From contig OX345636.1 in NCBI GenBank assembly GCA_947044365.1, positions 23,283,466-23,347,465 on the forward strand: DNA of 64,000 nt, in the 5' to 3' direction. The DNA is from Petrosia ficiformis. Taxonomy: Eukaryota; Porifera; Demospongiae; Haplosclerida; Petrosiidae. Positions within the stretch are counted from its first letter, which is position 1. Each line of letters opens with the position of its first letter. This document shows, piece by piece, positions 12,501 through 26,900 of the stretch. The notes under the pieces are model-generated. The model made no database searches and was not told the origin of the DNA. It saw only the letters and a program-made list of their open reading frames with translations. A program made the translations under genes and the position numbers.

Positions 12501-15500
12501 AAGAATAAATACAATGTATGGACTTAAACTACACCTATCATGCAAATTAAAGGTGTGGGATTATTGGATTAATTAGTATTGCCAATTATCAATGTTTGTA
12601 GTATTATGATAAATCAATTAAATGATTATGAAATATTACTGAAATGAAACTTGCAAATGCAGTACAGTTTACTAGTTAATTACAGTAAATTAATAATTCA
12701 GTGTCTGATTTACATTACAAACTAAATTTAAGGTTAGTAATCAGCTGAAAAACATGACAGAAATGCCTTTTCAGTTGTATTATTTCATACTAATACCAAT
12801 AGCTCTTGATGTCAATATGCCATGGCTACCAATGCCTCAACAGCTAGAGGGTACAATGATGGTATGTCCAGTGGTGATTTTCACCAAACTCCTAAAGCAC
12901 ACTTGAGGTATTACAATGTCAGATGATAACCCATTTAAAATAAAGTAACATAGAGAAAAAAAACATCATAACATCTGATTTTACTAAGCTCCATCTAACA
13001 GGGGTATGGAATAGAGAAGAACTTGAGTTTTTAAAAGTGGGTACTTCTGTATGGATGCACTTTCACCAAGACTACAACACACAATTTGGAATTTCAGTGA
13101 CCCCGCCCACACAATCTGGTGGGTAGCTGAAACATTTCCCTGAAACATAGCCAAGTTTGGGATAGAAAATGTGAACGGTGGCCAAAATATATGCAGCAGA
13201 GACACCAGTGCTGGAAATGGGAAACATTTTGAGAAACAAGCTCAGTCCTCTAAGGGGTAATTAAGGAGGAAAGATCTTTCAGCTCTATTTCAAGTGTTGT
13301 GAGTTAATGCTACAGTGCTATATTAAATAATTCACACTAGTGCTGCCCCATTATATCGATTATTGTAATTAATCAATTACAATCGCGATGTCAATTACCT
13401 GATTAATGGCAAATTTAATCGTGCATGCGCATTAGCAATTTACACCCACACACGTGATTTGTCGTGATCGACGCTGTTTTGTAAAAGACAATGGCAGCTG
13501 GAAGCGCTGACTCCCCCATCTTCTCAGAGGTTTGTGATCATCTAGTCAAAGAAACTGGTTTTGTACCGCCAAAGAATTCTTCCAGCCTAGTTTGGAAGTT
13601 TTTTGGCTTTAAACATGAGGAAGGAGTGGTTAAAGACCATAGTCATGTAAGTCTGACATTGCTCGTTTCTTTTTCGATCACTGTTTTATTGTTTGCACTA
13701 ACCACATGTAGGTTATTTGTGCTGTATGGGGATGTAAAGCAGTAATGAAGTATTGTGGTAATACAACCAATCTTGCTTCACATTTGAAGACCCAGCACCC
13801 ACTGATCTACACGAAAGCGTGTTTTAGAGCAACAGTCACCTATTAGCGCAACTCTTGTTGACCAGAAGCGACTTGACCTTCTACCTAAAGATGCAGAGCT
13901 CCACATTTTAGAGGGGCTAGTACAAGTGCTAAAGCCATTTAAGGAGGCAACTGTTAAAGTGTCAGCTAAAGCTTATGTCACCAGTTCAGCAATTCGTCCT
14001 CTTCTTTACTATCTTACTGAAAATGCACTTGAAATTAAACCTGCTGGGGGGGGGGGCTTGGTCAATTAATGGGCGTGGCACGTAATAGAACGCGTAGTGA
14101 TGAGCGATACCAGAAATTTCCATTTCGATACGATACCAAGTAGTTTGGGATTGAGTATCGATAGTATCGAGTACTGGAATGAGTACCGAAAACTGCGCAT
14201 GCTCAGTAACACGTGGCCATTGCCACGTGTTACTGAGCATGCGCAGTTCTCTACACTGGCCAGAGGTTCATGGAGTTATCCCTCTTGTCTTCAAGAAATG
14301 TGATCTTATCAGTTCTTTAGATTGCTAAGAGAGCCTGAGACTAGCCAGAGCCTCATGGAGTCATTCATCCTGTCTTAGAAATATCTTATCAAACTTTCTT
14401 ATGTGTAAAATCACAGATAGTAAAATCAAAGAGATAAGTGATAGAACAGGTAAATGATAGTACATTGTTAGTAATAGACATAAGTATAATAAGTAATTAA
14501 GTATCATGTTTGATGAATTTTAGGTTTTTGTTAAGAAATAGCATAATGTCAATATTTTTGGGTTTTATCCTATTTCTCTTTGCAGATACCAGTTCGCCAG
14601 CTTTAGAGAAGAGTCTCTCCGATGGAACAGATAAGCCTGGTATTGCTAAGTATTTTTTTGCTAGCATCATCATACGAGGAAAACGAGCTCCATTTTCATT
14701 CCACCACTGGAGAGGGTTTACTTTATGATCAATGTTCTTCTCTTCGAAAAATCTTCTCGCCTCCAGAAAAGAATCCATTTCAGGTGTTCTGTGAGAAGTT
14801 GCTGTGACATGATTGCAGGTGTTTGAGGAGGTTGCTTGTGTTGCCACAGTGCTTCACTCTGGCTTTACATCCAGTAATTAAACAGGATGCATACTCTCCA
14901 TCCTTTGTGAAGTGATTCCATACATTACTTCTTGGTCTCTTCGTAGCCATACTTGTATACAAGTGATTATAACGGAACTGAATTGAACTGATGATAGGCT
15001 TTGCTAGCTTCAACTGCTTATAATACTACTAGTCTAATAGAAATTTGAAATTTACAGCTGCTTAAGTAGCTGTTCATTTACAATAATTATTATTAATTGT
15101 CAATAATAATTTTTGGTTAATTATTATGGCCCGTAGGGCCATCCCTATAATTGCTTTCCACGGGGTTTAATGTATATATTCTTTCTTGTGTCACTTGCGC
15201 GACTATGCGTTGTATACGTAGTTAAGGAAGTTGAGTCATTCCCGGGGGCTCGGTCAATTAATGGGCGTGGCGCGTAAAAGAACGCACGTTTGAGCTACAG
15301 ACCAGCCAGGAAGATTCAGAAAGGATGTAAAACTGCTAATAACTGTTGTATATAGCAGAGAAACAGTATAGATATTATGCAAGAATCTTTAACAAGTAAG
15401 TATGATAAGTTGTTAAGTTTCAGACACGAGGAAGTCATCATTTAGAACCTTGAAGGAGTACCTCGGTCAGTTCATCAGACATCTGTGTATTTAGACTGCA

Positions 15501-18500
15501 ATTAGGCTTACACTTACGTCTTCAGGCCCCAGGAGTACACCTGGCAGAAAGGTAGAGACATAGTGCCATCAGCAATGCTTAATACATAGTCATCACAAAG
15601 CAAATATAGGGATGTTTTTTTCTCTATATACACTTGTTAATTTCAATAATAGAAGGAACAATAATTACATTTTAAAACGCCAGGAAATGGGTGTGGTACT
15701 GATTTAACGTCATCGAGTGGGTGTGGTTCCAGTATTCGATGCCAGGACCGGTACTCGATACCAGGAATCGAAGCACTGGTATCGAATACTCGAGTACTTT
15801 GGTATCGAATCGCCCATCACTAAGAACGCGCGCTCAAGAGTACAGACTACAGAGCAGCAGAAAGAAAGGTGTAGCTTTACTAGCTTATGTAGAAGCTGGA
15901 ACTAATAGCAGGCTATTCTTCCTGAAATATATTTCTAAAGTTCTAGAAGGTCCTTAAAAGGTAGGGAGAGTAGATAATCGAAATAATAACTATAATAGGC
16001 TGTTGTGTTCCAGGCATGATAAAGTCAGCCATGATTACTGAATGCTGGACACCACAAAGCAGTCATAGGGATACTTTTTTCTCTATATACACTTGTTGGG
16101 AGATATGTTTGATAAGCACGATGAAGGCAGACCACTCTCAATCAAAGAGAAAGCAGATCAAGGAATGGCTACTTGAAAGCTCTTCCTGTCCACATTGTAG
16201 GGCACAAATGGAGATTGATTGTTGTATCAAACTTCCTGATGGTGTTAAATTAAGAGCAATATTTTTAACAATTCAGACCTTCAAACAATTCAATAATGAT
16301 ATCATCATTGAACTTTAATTACTTAAATTGAATGCAAGTTGGTTTTGTTTAGAGTTTGTCAGGAATATATGCCATTACTCATGTATGTATGCTTGACTTA
16401 TTTTCTGGAATTCAGTAACCACACTTTTATTTTCATTATATCAAAATAACTAGTCTTTCAGTCAGTTCCTTGAAATTGAATAAAGCATACAAAAACATCT
16501 GCCAATCTGAAGACACAATGTTAGTAAATAACTGATCAAAACTAGGATTGTTTTTTTTTGGAATAAATGATCCCTCCTCCTTATCAGATCCTCTCTTTCA
16601 GCCAATGGATCTGTACCAAACATGTTAAATCTAATAAGAACACCCTGATGTTGTAGCTGTTGAAATGTTTTGATGGTTAAAGTTTTCTTAATGTTCTAAT
16701 ATTTGATTGTTAATTTACCATTTCCAAAAATTTCACCAGTCAAATTTTCTCAAGTTTCAATTTTTCTGACACTCGTAGATAAGCTCGAGTAAAAAATTCA
16801 GGATTTCAGAATGGCCACAAAAGTACACTGGTTCATCAGTACTCCTGTACAAGGACGAATCAGTCCCTTTTCATTTGAGCCTCTTACACCAACGTTGGCT
16901 AGTATTGACTAAACTGTACACCCTGTTTCTCCAGTTTTGACTACATTTACACCATCACAAAATGTCTCTCTCAAACTCCAGCTCCTCTAGAATGAATTTT
17001 GCTGATAATTAAAATAACTTTTCTCCATGGAGAAAGAGCATCCAGCAATGTTAGAGGTAGGATGGGAAAGGAGATGTTAGATCTACTCAAGATTAACTAC
17101 ATTCAGGACATACATGTAACATTCAGAATGTTTCAATTGGAAAACAGAGAGATGGAGAAGCCATCGTGGAACAATTGCATTACAGCAATAGATGAAGTGA
17201 ACCTGCAACTCAATATATCCAAGAAATGAAACTAACCTTGCTGCACATACATATACAGCCATGTATTTTAAAACTTTTTATTATTGAATAACTACTGTAT
17301 AACAGGAAATTACATGTGTTTATACAAGTGTACACACATGCCTGAGTGCATGCGTATTTTTAACGTGCTAGAGTGATGTTAATAAATTACTTTACACATG
17401 CGTGTTATGCCGCCAACAACTCACACATGAATTTATTACCTTACATGTGCACCTACTTATTGATAAAAAACTTAAAAGACTTTCAATACCAGAACCATTC
17501 TTGAGATATACACACACTGCTTGCATGTGAAACTCACACACACATTGCATTCTAATAATTTGCTTAATGCATGCAAAATTTTAATTCATGCTTTTTCAAA
17601 TGAGCATACAACTTACATCACAATCTCCAGGTAAGTGTTCAGCTCCTGGTACATGTTCCAATGCATTTAAGTCACCATATTGTTTAACTGCTGGAGCTCC
17701 AGATTCAGTAGGACGGCCCTGAAGAAATGACAAAACACTATGAATAACATAATTATATAAACATTATTATTATTTATTTTACAGGTAAGTATAATTTGAA
17801 GTAGCATACAGATGGGTGACATGCACATTATATTAACTTTTTTCATTTGCAAATAATTATATAAACACGCATTGTCCACTGTACAATATTTCTCAAGTTC
17901 ATGACAATAGGAAGATGGAACTATATAACAAGGCTATGGTTTAACATCTCCAACACTTTTTACAACGAGTAAAGAAAAAACTGACATACGGAGACTCTAC
18001 CAAATATCTGTGTGTTTCACAAGGACAATTGTATCACTTACGCTGAAGAATATTAATCAGAAACAGCCAGTATTTCAGGGAGCAATGCTCTACATTCTTC
18101 TAAAGCTTCTTGGGTTGATTATTGATCATAAACTGAAGTGGAATGATCAGACCAACTATGCAGTACATAAAACCAACAGGGTGCTTAATCTTCTAAGATG
18201 AATTATGTGTAGTTATTCATTTTTAGCTAAAAAGAAAGCTTATTTGTCATACATTCTGCCACATTTTGGGTATTCATCTCTGGCTTGGTTAATTCATCAG
18301 AAAAAGAAGAAAGAATCTATGCAGAAAGTGCAAAGGTGAACTGCCAGATAGACATGTTACAAATGGATAAAATCATCCTTTTGTTGGGACAAGTCTTATA
18401 TTGTTTGTTATAAAAAACTCAAATGGTTAATGGTTGAGTTAAGAAAGGATGTGTTAACTCTTTGCCAATTATATAAAATTGTCATTTGTCAATCATCTTG

Positions 18501-21500
18501 ATTGATTTTGCCACCTATTTTTCTTTTTCCAATACATGAACATTCATGTGCCTAGCATGCTAACAATAGGCGTAGGCAAACACAAACAAACAAGCAGCCA
18601 CAGTGGCTTCATTAAGCACAGCCACAAAGGGCTTAGAAAATATTAGAGTAGCCACTTTGGCTTAGAAAAATAACAATAACAATCAACCACAATGGCTTAG
18701 AAAAATAATAATCAGCCACCACGGCTTAGAAAGAAAACTGTTTAGCTACATGTAAGTGTATATTGCTTTTGATAAGATCTTTCATATAGTTATTTTCAAA
18801 ATAGAACAAAAATAAATTAGCTAAAAAAGGAGCACTATCAGTACCCATCGGAATTCCTACTTGCTGCCTAAATATTTCTTTACGTACTCTAATTTAAACG
18901 TTATCTATCAAGAATTCCAGCATTTCTATGAGTTTATCCTCTTTAATATTTTGGCTACAACTTGATTTAGATAGTATGTCTGACCAATATGCTTTACCAA
19001 ACTTATTTACAACTAGATGTAGGTATACATGTATGCAATTTCTAACTCTATATGCTCCCAGGACGAGTCGTAAGTGCTAATTTTAAAGAGACATGTGGAA
19101 TACTAGTATAAAGTGTAGAAAAATCAAATGTATCAAAATATTTTGTCTTAGAAAAGTGATTAATTGAGTGAAGCTTGTCAAGGATCTGTTGTGAATTATT
19201 AATTATCCAAAAACAGTTAATACTGGTATTATTAGAAATTCCACGGTGATATTCTTCAAAATGAGTAGTTATACATATGTAGTAGTAAAACATGTGGTGA
19301 GAAGTTTAGATAATGCATTAGTGGTCATTTCAGTGCCTTTATTGTGAAAGTACACTGCCATAAGCCCATAAAGCCTCTATCTTGTTTGTTCACCTTTTCT
19401 ACATTAACTTCTATATTCTCATTGTCGGTTGTTTTTCTAAATGCTTTATAAAGCATGCCGGAATGTTAACTAATCTTTCTTCTACTAATTGTAACAATTT
19501 TTGGGCAAACTAAAATTGTTACTGCAAAGTTTAAAAGTAAAATCTAAATTTTTATAAGTGGTTAGCCAAGTATCCACCATCTTATCAATAGTTGCCTTTT
19601 CAATTCTCTTCTATGTCTTATCTACTTTTCCTACACTTTCTGGGCTGTTTATTAAACATTGAATAATAAACAATTCTCCCTATTTTTGATACATTCCCAA
19701 ACTTTTTAACATTATCATTTAGGCCATAGGAATAGATTGTACAAAGTTTCCTGTACCAAAAAGCTTCCCTTTCTAGTCTCTTTGAACTCAAACGTATTTT
19801 ATCAGTAGGTGTTAAAGTGACCTCCTCAATAGCAGTGGCGTATCTACAGCAGGGCCTGGCAGGGCACAGGCCCTGCCAAAAATATTTAGGGCCCATGTCT
19901 AGCAGGGCACAGGTCCTGAGGCCCTATCTATAATACTTAGTGCCAGTGATTCTTTCTTTACAAGGCAGGTAGTATTTTAGAAAGTACTGACCTGTGAGTA
20001 GTTACTAAATTTCTCTGACCTGACCAGGCTCATCTATGATCACAGCAAGTTAGCAAACTATCTACAACGGGTTAAAATTAGCTTTTAATAGACTAGATCT
20101 AGCTAGTTATTAAATAATTTTTTAACTCGTAATAATTAACACCACCATGAGTAAACAGCTGACTTTAAGGTCATTTTTGCCTAAGAAGAGTTCTGATACT
20201 AGATCCAGATACGAAGATGATGTTCCTGATCCTAAACGACTACAACTATCTGTAACTGAGTTTGAATCTGATTCCGAGCCTGAGGAGCTCGCCGTTTACG
20301 ACGCTGAGAAGTCTGTTGCTTTGTCAAGTACTACTGAATCGAACCATCTGATGTCACCGTCCGAGTACACAAACGACACACTGTTTGACACAGAATCACA
20401 GAACTATGATTTGCCAGGCCATGATAGAGCTACATGTAAGTTTGACAAATTGAACTCAGCCTGAGCATACATAATAAATTGAACTTTACAGATTTACAAG
20501 ATACTGAACTAACTGAAGAAAGCCAGCAGGAGTCAACGACGTCAAGTAACTCTATCACATCGTCATCGTCATCGTCATCCAATTCTGAATTGCCTTTTGA
20601 TATTGCTCAAACATCTCGTGATAGACCTGTACAGCCATGTTTAAATTTTCCATATACCACGTTTGGTGGTAAGAAGAGGTGCTTCAACAAAGAATGGTAT
20701 GAAAGGTACAAGAGGATAGAGTACTCAAGAGAGAGAAATGCTATATTCTGTTTCCCATGCCGATTTTTTTCCTTGGGCCTGGGTTCTGGACGTTCTGCTA
20801 TCAAAGATGCATTCACTCGCAAAGGTTTTCAAGATTGGAAACATGCACTTGGAAAAGTTGAAATGTTACCTAAGCATGATGCATCATCTACTCACGAAGA
20901 AGCAGTGCTTTCGTGGTATGATTTCATAAAGAATGCTAAGCAAGGTACATCTGTAGCTCATCGAATCGATTCAACGAGAAAGCATCAGATCGAAACAAAT
21001 CGTTACTATCTAAAAACGCTAGCAGAAATAGTTTTGCTTTGTGCAAGGCAAGGCATAGGGCTAAGAGGACACCGTGAGTCTGAGTCTTCAAATTCCTCAA
21101 ATAAAGGAAATTTCCTTGAAATTCTCGACCTTGTCTCTTCTCATGATGAAGTTATCAGGGAGAAACTTAGAAAGGGACCCAAAAATTCTATTTACATTGC
21201 TCCAGCAATACAGAACACTCTGTTGACAATTATGGGTAGTATGGTAAGAAAGAGTGTATGTGACGGTGCTAGAGATGCAGAATTCTTTTCTATATTGGCA
21301 GATGAAACTAAAGACCTCAGCAAAATAGAACAGTTGTCAATAGCTTTGAGGTACGTTGACTCTACAGGAAGCATCCAAGAGCACTTTCTCACCTATGTTG
21401 CTGTGTCTGATCTTACTGCTGAAGGTTTAACAACATGTATTCTTGAAGCACTTTCTGAGTTTAACCTTGACCCCCAGAGAATTGTATCTCAGTCTTACGA

Positions 21501-23892
21501 TGGAGCTGCTGTTATGAGCGGGCACTGCACAGGTGTGCAACAGCGGGTCAGAGAGGTGGTGCCACATGCTATTTATATCCACTGCCATGCACACCTACTG
21601 AACTTAGTGCTAGTAGACAGCGTTAAAATGATACCTTGTGCAGCAGAGTTTTTTTCTATCATACAGTCAATATATGTCTTCATATCAACAACCAAGGCAC
21701 ACCACATCTTTCTTCAGCAACAGAAAGTATTGCACAATGATAGGAAATCGCTACAGTTACAAAGACTATCAGATACTCGATAGGTTTGTAGGTTTGCTGC
21801 AGTGAACGCCATTTGCTTAACTTTTGATTCTGTGTTAGCCACTCTTCAAGAAATACGTGAAGATACTGATAGTGTAAAGGCTGTGGAAGCAACAGGTCTT
21901 TATCACCAAGTGGCTACATTCTCCTTCATTGTATCCTTAGTGACATTTGACAAAATTCTTCAATGCACTAAGAATTTGTCGGATCAGTTGCAGAGCAGTA
22001 GTATCGATTTAGCTTGTGCAGCTGATCTGGTTCTTACTACCAAGACTACGCTAGAAGAGTATCGAAGTGAAAGCTTTTGGGCAAAAGTGTTTCAGTATGC
22101 TGAGAGTATTGCAATACATCACAATATAGATGTATTATCTCCACCAAGAAGACAGAGAAGACTCCCCACACGTTTTTCAAATGCAGTGATTTTAGAGTCA
22201 GTTGGACATCAGGAACCTCTGTCTTGTAGTAATGAGTATATGACCAGAATGTTCTTTCCAGTTCTCGATGCTTTCATAGCTGAGATGTCTAAAAGATTTG
22301 ATGACAGAAACATCGCCATAATGCGTGCTATTCAAGCATGTCACCCTCATGCAGAGAGCTTCTTAGTCCCTGAAGCTTTGCAACCTCTTGTCGAAACTTA
22401 TCATTTGGATAAAGATTCTATTGATATGGTAGCCAAGAAAACTCTACAGATGAAAGATAATATCAATGGGGTGAGCGATGTGTTCACTTTACTTTCACCA
22501 TTACAGGAAGCATTTCCAAACCTACTCAAGCTAATTAAAATATCACTAACTATAGCTGTGACTTCTGCTCATTGTGAGAGGAGCTTTTCTACGTTAAAAC
22601 GGGTAAAGAACTACCTACGAACAACTATGAGTGAACAACGACTAACAAATATAACTACACTGGCAGTCGAAAGAGAACTATCAGGCTCAATTTTGCTTGA
22701 TGATGTTGTAGATGCATTCAACAGTACACAAAATAGACGTATGCTTTTATCGTAATTATATTCGTAAAACCACACCCCTTATGAATAATTAATGAGTCGG
22801 AAAAAATTTTCTGCTCGCTTCGCTCGCCGCTTAGTTCTTCATGCCCTACTGAACCAAGTGTTCTAGATACACCACTGCTCAATAGGCAATTTATATCATT
22901 GTTGTATGTCCATCTGAATTAAAATATTGGTATAAATAAAGTCACATAACTGCTTGAGCATGTTCCTATGATTGTTTAACTCTTTTCTTAAAGTTTGACC
23001 TGTTTCACCAACATATTGAACACCACATTATTTACAGGAAACTAGATATATAATGTTATCAGTACCACAATCCATATGGGTATTAGGGCTAATCACACTA
23101 CAAATTTTATTCGTAACATTACTTTTGAATATATTTGTTTGACATATACATGTACATGTATGTCTACACGTTTTACAATGAGCAGAACAACATTTATTAA
23201 CCGTACAACTACGCATAGAGTTGGTTTGTGAACAGTCATCAACCACACTCCTTCCCACAACAGTGGGCTTTGTGCAGTATCATTATCACAAACCGGGCAA
23301 TACAAACATTTCTGATCTGCCTTTCAAGGACCCAGACCCTGGTCCACCACCCAGGCTGGTGGCTGCCCCCTATCTACTGACACCATCTTGCTAATATAGG
23401 TCAAACAAAAGAAAGAAGAAGAAAGAGAAAGGTACAAAAACAAGTGTATATAGAGAAAAAAACATCCCTATATTTGCTTTGTGATGACTATGTATTAAGC
23501 ATTGCTGATAGCACTAGTGTCTCTACCTTTCTGTGTACTCGAAAGCTGGGGCCTGAAGAAGTAAGTGTAAGCCTGACTGCAGTCTAAGTACACAGATCTT
23601 TGATGAACTGACTGAAGTACTCCTACAAGGTTCTAAATGATGACTTCCTCATATCTGAAACTTAACAACTTATTATACTTACTTGTTAAAGATTCTTGCA
23701 TTATATTTATACTGTTTCTCTGCTATATACAACAGTTATTAGCAGTTTCTGAATCTTCCTGGCTTATCTGTAGCTCGAAAAGCCTCGAACGCGCGTTCTT
23801 TTACGTGCCACGCCCATTAATTGACCGAGCCCCCCGGGAATGACACAACTTCCTTAACTACGTATACAACGCATAGTCGCGCAAGTGACACA

Positions 23893-23931
<39 letters not shown>

Positions 23932-26900
23932 TAAACCCCGTGGAAAGCAATTATAGGGATGGCCCTACGGGCCATAATAAAACACAAAAATAGAGAAAGG
24001 AAGGAGTGAAAAAGAATAGCTAGCAAAAGGTGAAGCATAATAAATATCCTTGACTGCAATTCAGCCTGGTACAGCTTGCCAGGGTAATTAAACCACCAAG
24101 CACAGGATGTAAAACATGAAAATTCATATGCCTTGCATGCTAGCAATAGGCGTAGACAAACACACACTAATTGGATTAGAGTAACTGCATGCATAACACT
24201 TATATTCTAACTTGTAGTGACATCAAAGAAGAAGATAGAAAGTACAGGAGAGGAAATAGTAGAAAATGATGAACTAGATAAGAAAGATACTCAAGAGGAA
24301 AACAACAAAGAAGAGATGAAGTGTATGATACAGATGAAGAGATTGAAGTCATGGGTAAACTTGGAAGAGAAAAGGAGATGAAAGTACTGGAGATAAAGTA
24401 GTAAGATATGATGAACTAGAGAAGGAATATACTCAAGAGGAAAAGAACAAAGAAGAGATGGAAGTGTTTGAAATAGAGGAAGAGATTGAAGTCATGGGTA
24501 AACTCAGAGGAGAAGAGAAGAAGATAGAAAGTACTGGTGATAAAGAAGTTAAAAAAATGATGAACTAGAGAAGAAGATACATGTACTCGAGAGCAAAAGA
24601 ACAAAGAAGATACGAAAAATCAAGAGTCGACAAGAGATGACTGAGAAGGAAGAAGATGAATACATACTAGAAAAAAAAAAGACGAAGAAAGAGAGGGAAA
24701 AGATTCCCTGCTAAAAGAAATACAAACACGAAACTTCCTTACTAAAGCAAGTCATTAAAAGCTAAAAATCCAGTCGAGAGTTACTCCTTGCACATTTAGG
24801 CAATTTTTATTATTTAGTCATTTAAACCTCTTTGAGTAGAAAAATATTAATGTAACTGTTCAAAAAGCACACTTCCGTAATAATTGTATCAATTTGTGGT
24901 TATTGTGACAGTAGTAACAAATGTTACAGGAGTGACAAACATTACAATAGTGTCAAATGTGACAGTAGTGACAAAATGTTAGAATAGTGACAAATGTTAC
25001 AGTGGAGACAATAGTGACTAATGTGACAGTAAAGACAATAGTGACTAATGTGCAAATGTTACAGTAGAGACAGTAGTAACAAATGTACAGTAGTGACAAA
25101 TGTTACAATAGTGACAAATGTCTGTCACATTTGTCACTATTGTAACATTAGTCACTACTGTAACATCAGTCACTATTGTGTTACAGTAGTGACAAATGTT
25201 ACAATAGTGGCAAATGTGACAGTAGAGACAACAGTGACTAATGAATGTGACAGTAGTGACTAATGTTACACTACATGTAGTTACAAATGTTACAGTTCAG
25301 TGTTCTCACCAGGATTTTGCAATAGGGGGGTACACAGAAGTGACAAAGTAATTATTATGTCATAGTTAATTAATTAATTTCTGATGAAAGTCCACGTGTT
25401 ACAATGTGACCCTTACTCTGCTCTTAGGAAATGGGAATCAATGGGTAATAGGTGAATTTGTGTATGGAAATACTTTGAATTTATATTTTTGTGTGTTATT
25501 ATTTTAAAATAGTATTAATATTCAAAATCATTAGGGTGTTTTTATGACTGATAGAGGGGTACATTTACACTATAGGGGGGTACTGTACCCCTCTAAAACA
25601 ACATAGAGAGAACACTGTTACAGTTACAGTAGAGCGACTAATGTGACAGTAGAGACAGTAGTGACTAATGGGACAGTAGTGAATAATGTTACAATAGAGA
25701 TGGTAGTGACAATAGGGACAGTAGTATAGTACAACAGTAGTAATGTAGTTATAATTAGAAATAATTATATAATTGATTACTACATGTAGCATCACGAAGT
25801 CATAACCATTTCTATAGCTCACAAACTTGTGTCTAAGGTTTGCAATTGTGTCAGAACAACACTGTATGCCACATATACTGCACTACAGCTTGTGGAGATG
25901 CTCTTTCTATGGTCATTACAGTGCTTATTGAACTTGATTATCACTTAAATTTAGCAATGCAACTAATTTTGATAGAACTTATTCTGTAGCTCCACCAGTT
26001 GTCAAATGTCTAGTATATCAGTGTAATGTTTTGTACACTATTAATACTGTGAAACATTGTAGGACCAATGCGCTGTTAAATTCACTACTCCCTCCTACCT
26101 TGTATCAATTATCAAGGAGAGACAAAAGAAGCAAGAATGCTACCATGCAAAGCTTCAAATATGAATTGACTGGTGGTCACTGCTGGTTGGTAAACAATAA
26201 ATCATTATTCAGAAAAAAATTATTGTGCCTTTGCTTGAAACAAAATTGAAAAATTACTACTCTCAAATGATCCTTGCTTTGGATTGGTAAAAAGGAAAAA
26301 AAAAGTGTCAAACCGTGATTATTCCACAATAGGCATACTACATGCACCTAAATATTGTGTGGTTTGTAACAAACATCAATATTGAGACACATGTTGTGTA
26401 TAATAATAAAGAATGTCCATACCTTGTCTTTCCTAGCCAACAATGACGGGTTGACAGTTCTAAAGAGCTGAATAAGAGAACGTGATGCCATCATAACACT
26501 TTTATCTTTGTATTTCTTGTAACTACATGTAAATGAATAAATAAATACATGTATAAATATCTGCTTTGAAAATTAAATAATATGCAAATTTGGTTAGAAA
26601 CTATAAGAATTAGTAAACCAATCATAGCACCCTTCAAAAACTAAAACTACTTTGTACTTTCACTTTGTATTTCCAATGTCTAACTAAAACAACACTATCC
26701 CATACACCACTCTTAGAGCCCTCCAACAGAAAAACTTTCAGTTCTTTATCAAGATCAATCTCACTAAAATATTCCTCGTCATGTTCACATGTTTTTTTCA
26801 CCATTGGTTGTGACTTGTGAGTATGCTGAGGCGAGACAAGAACTACATGTCTACTATCAAGATAGCAGTTTTTAGCTATCGTTGTCACAATAATAACACT

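Larger units (their letters stand above)
14095..15822 (-). mobile_element. hAT transposon, internally deleted, with 8-bp target duplication
   Basis: Termini TAGTGATGAGCGATACC and GGTATCGAATCGCCCATCACTA are inverted repeats. The octamer AGAACGCG stands at 14087-14094 and again at 15823-15830. Inner inverted repeats (CGATACC/GGTATCG, and a hairpin AACTGCGCATGCTCAGTAAC near 14190-14247) follow. It encodes a minus-strand transposase remnant and itself carries hairpin-ended copy D (15121-15638). Confidence 0.9.
14051..16097 (-). mobile_element. Hairpin-ended non-autonomous element, copy C, split by a hAT insertion
   Basis: Left part 14051-14094 (GGTCAATTAATGGGCGTGGC...AGAACGCG), right part 15823-16097 (AGAACGCGCGCTCAAG... 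to ACTTGTT). The two parts are one copy interrupted by the hAT element 14095-15822. The hairpin end was already lost before position 14051. Confidence 0.8.

Noticed and set aside
24416..24604. Minus-strand Phe/Leu-rich ORF resembling a membrane protein
   Set aside because: It is the reverse strand of a purine-rich Glu/Lys repeat and so is hydrophobic by composition.
25048..25263. Cys/Val-rich ORF
   Set aside because: It is simply the GTGACA minisatellite read in one frame.
24900..25735. CRISPR-like array of regular repeats
   Set aside because: The units are contiguous and diverged with no unique spacers, and the DNA is eukaryotic.
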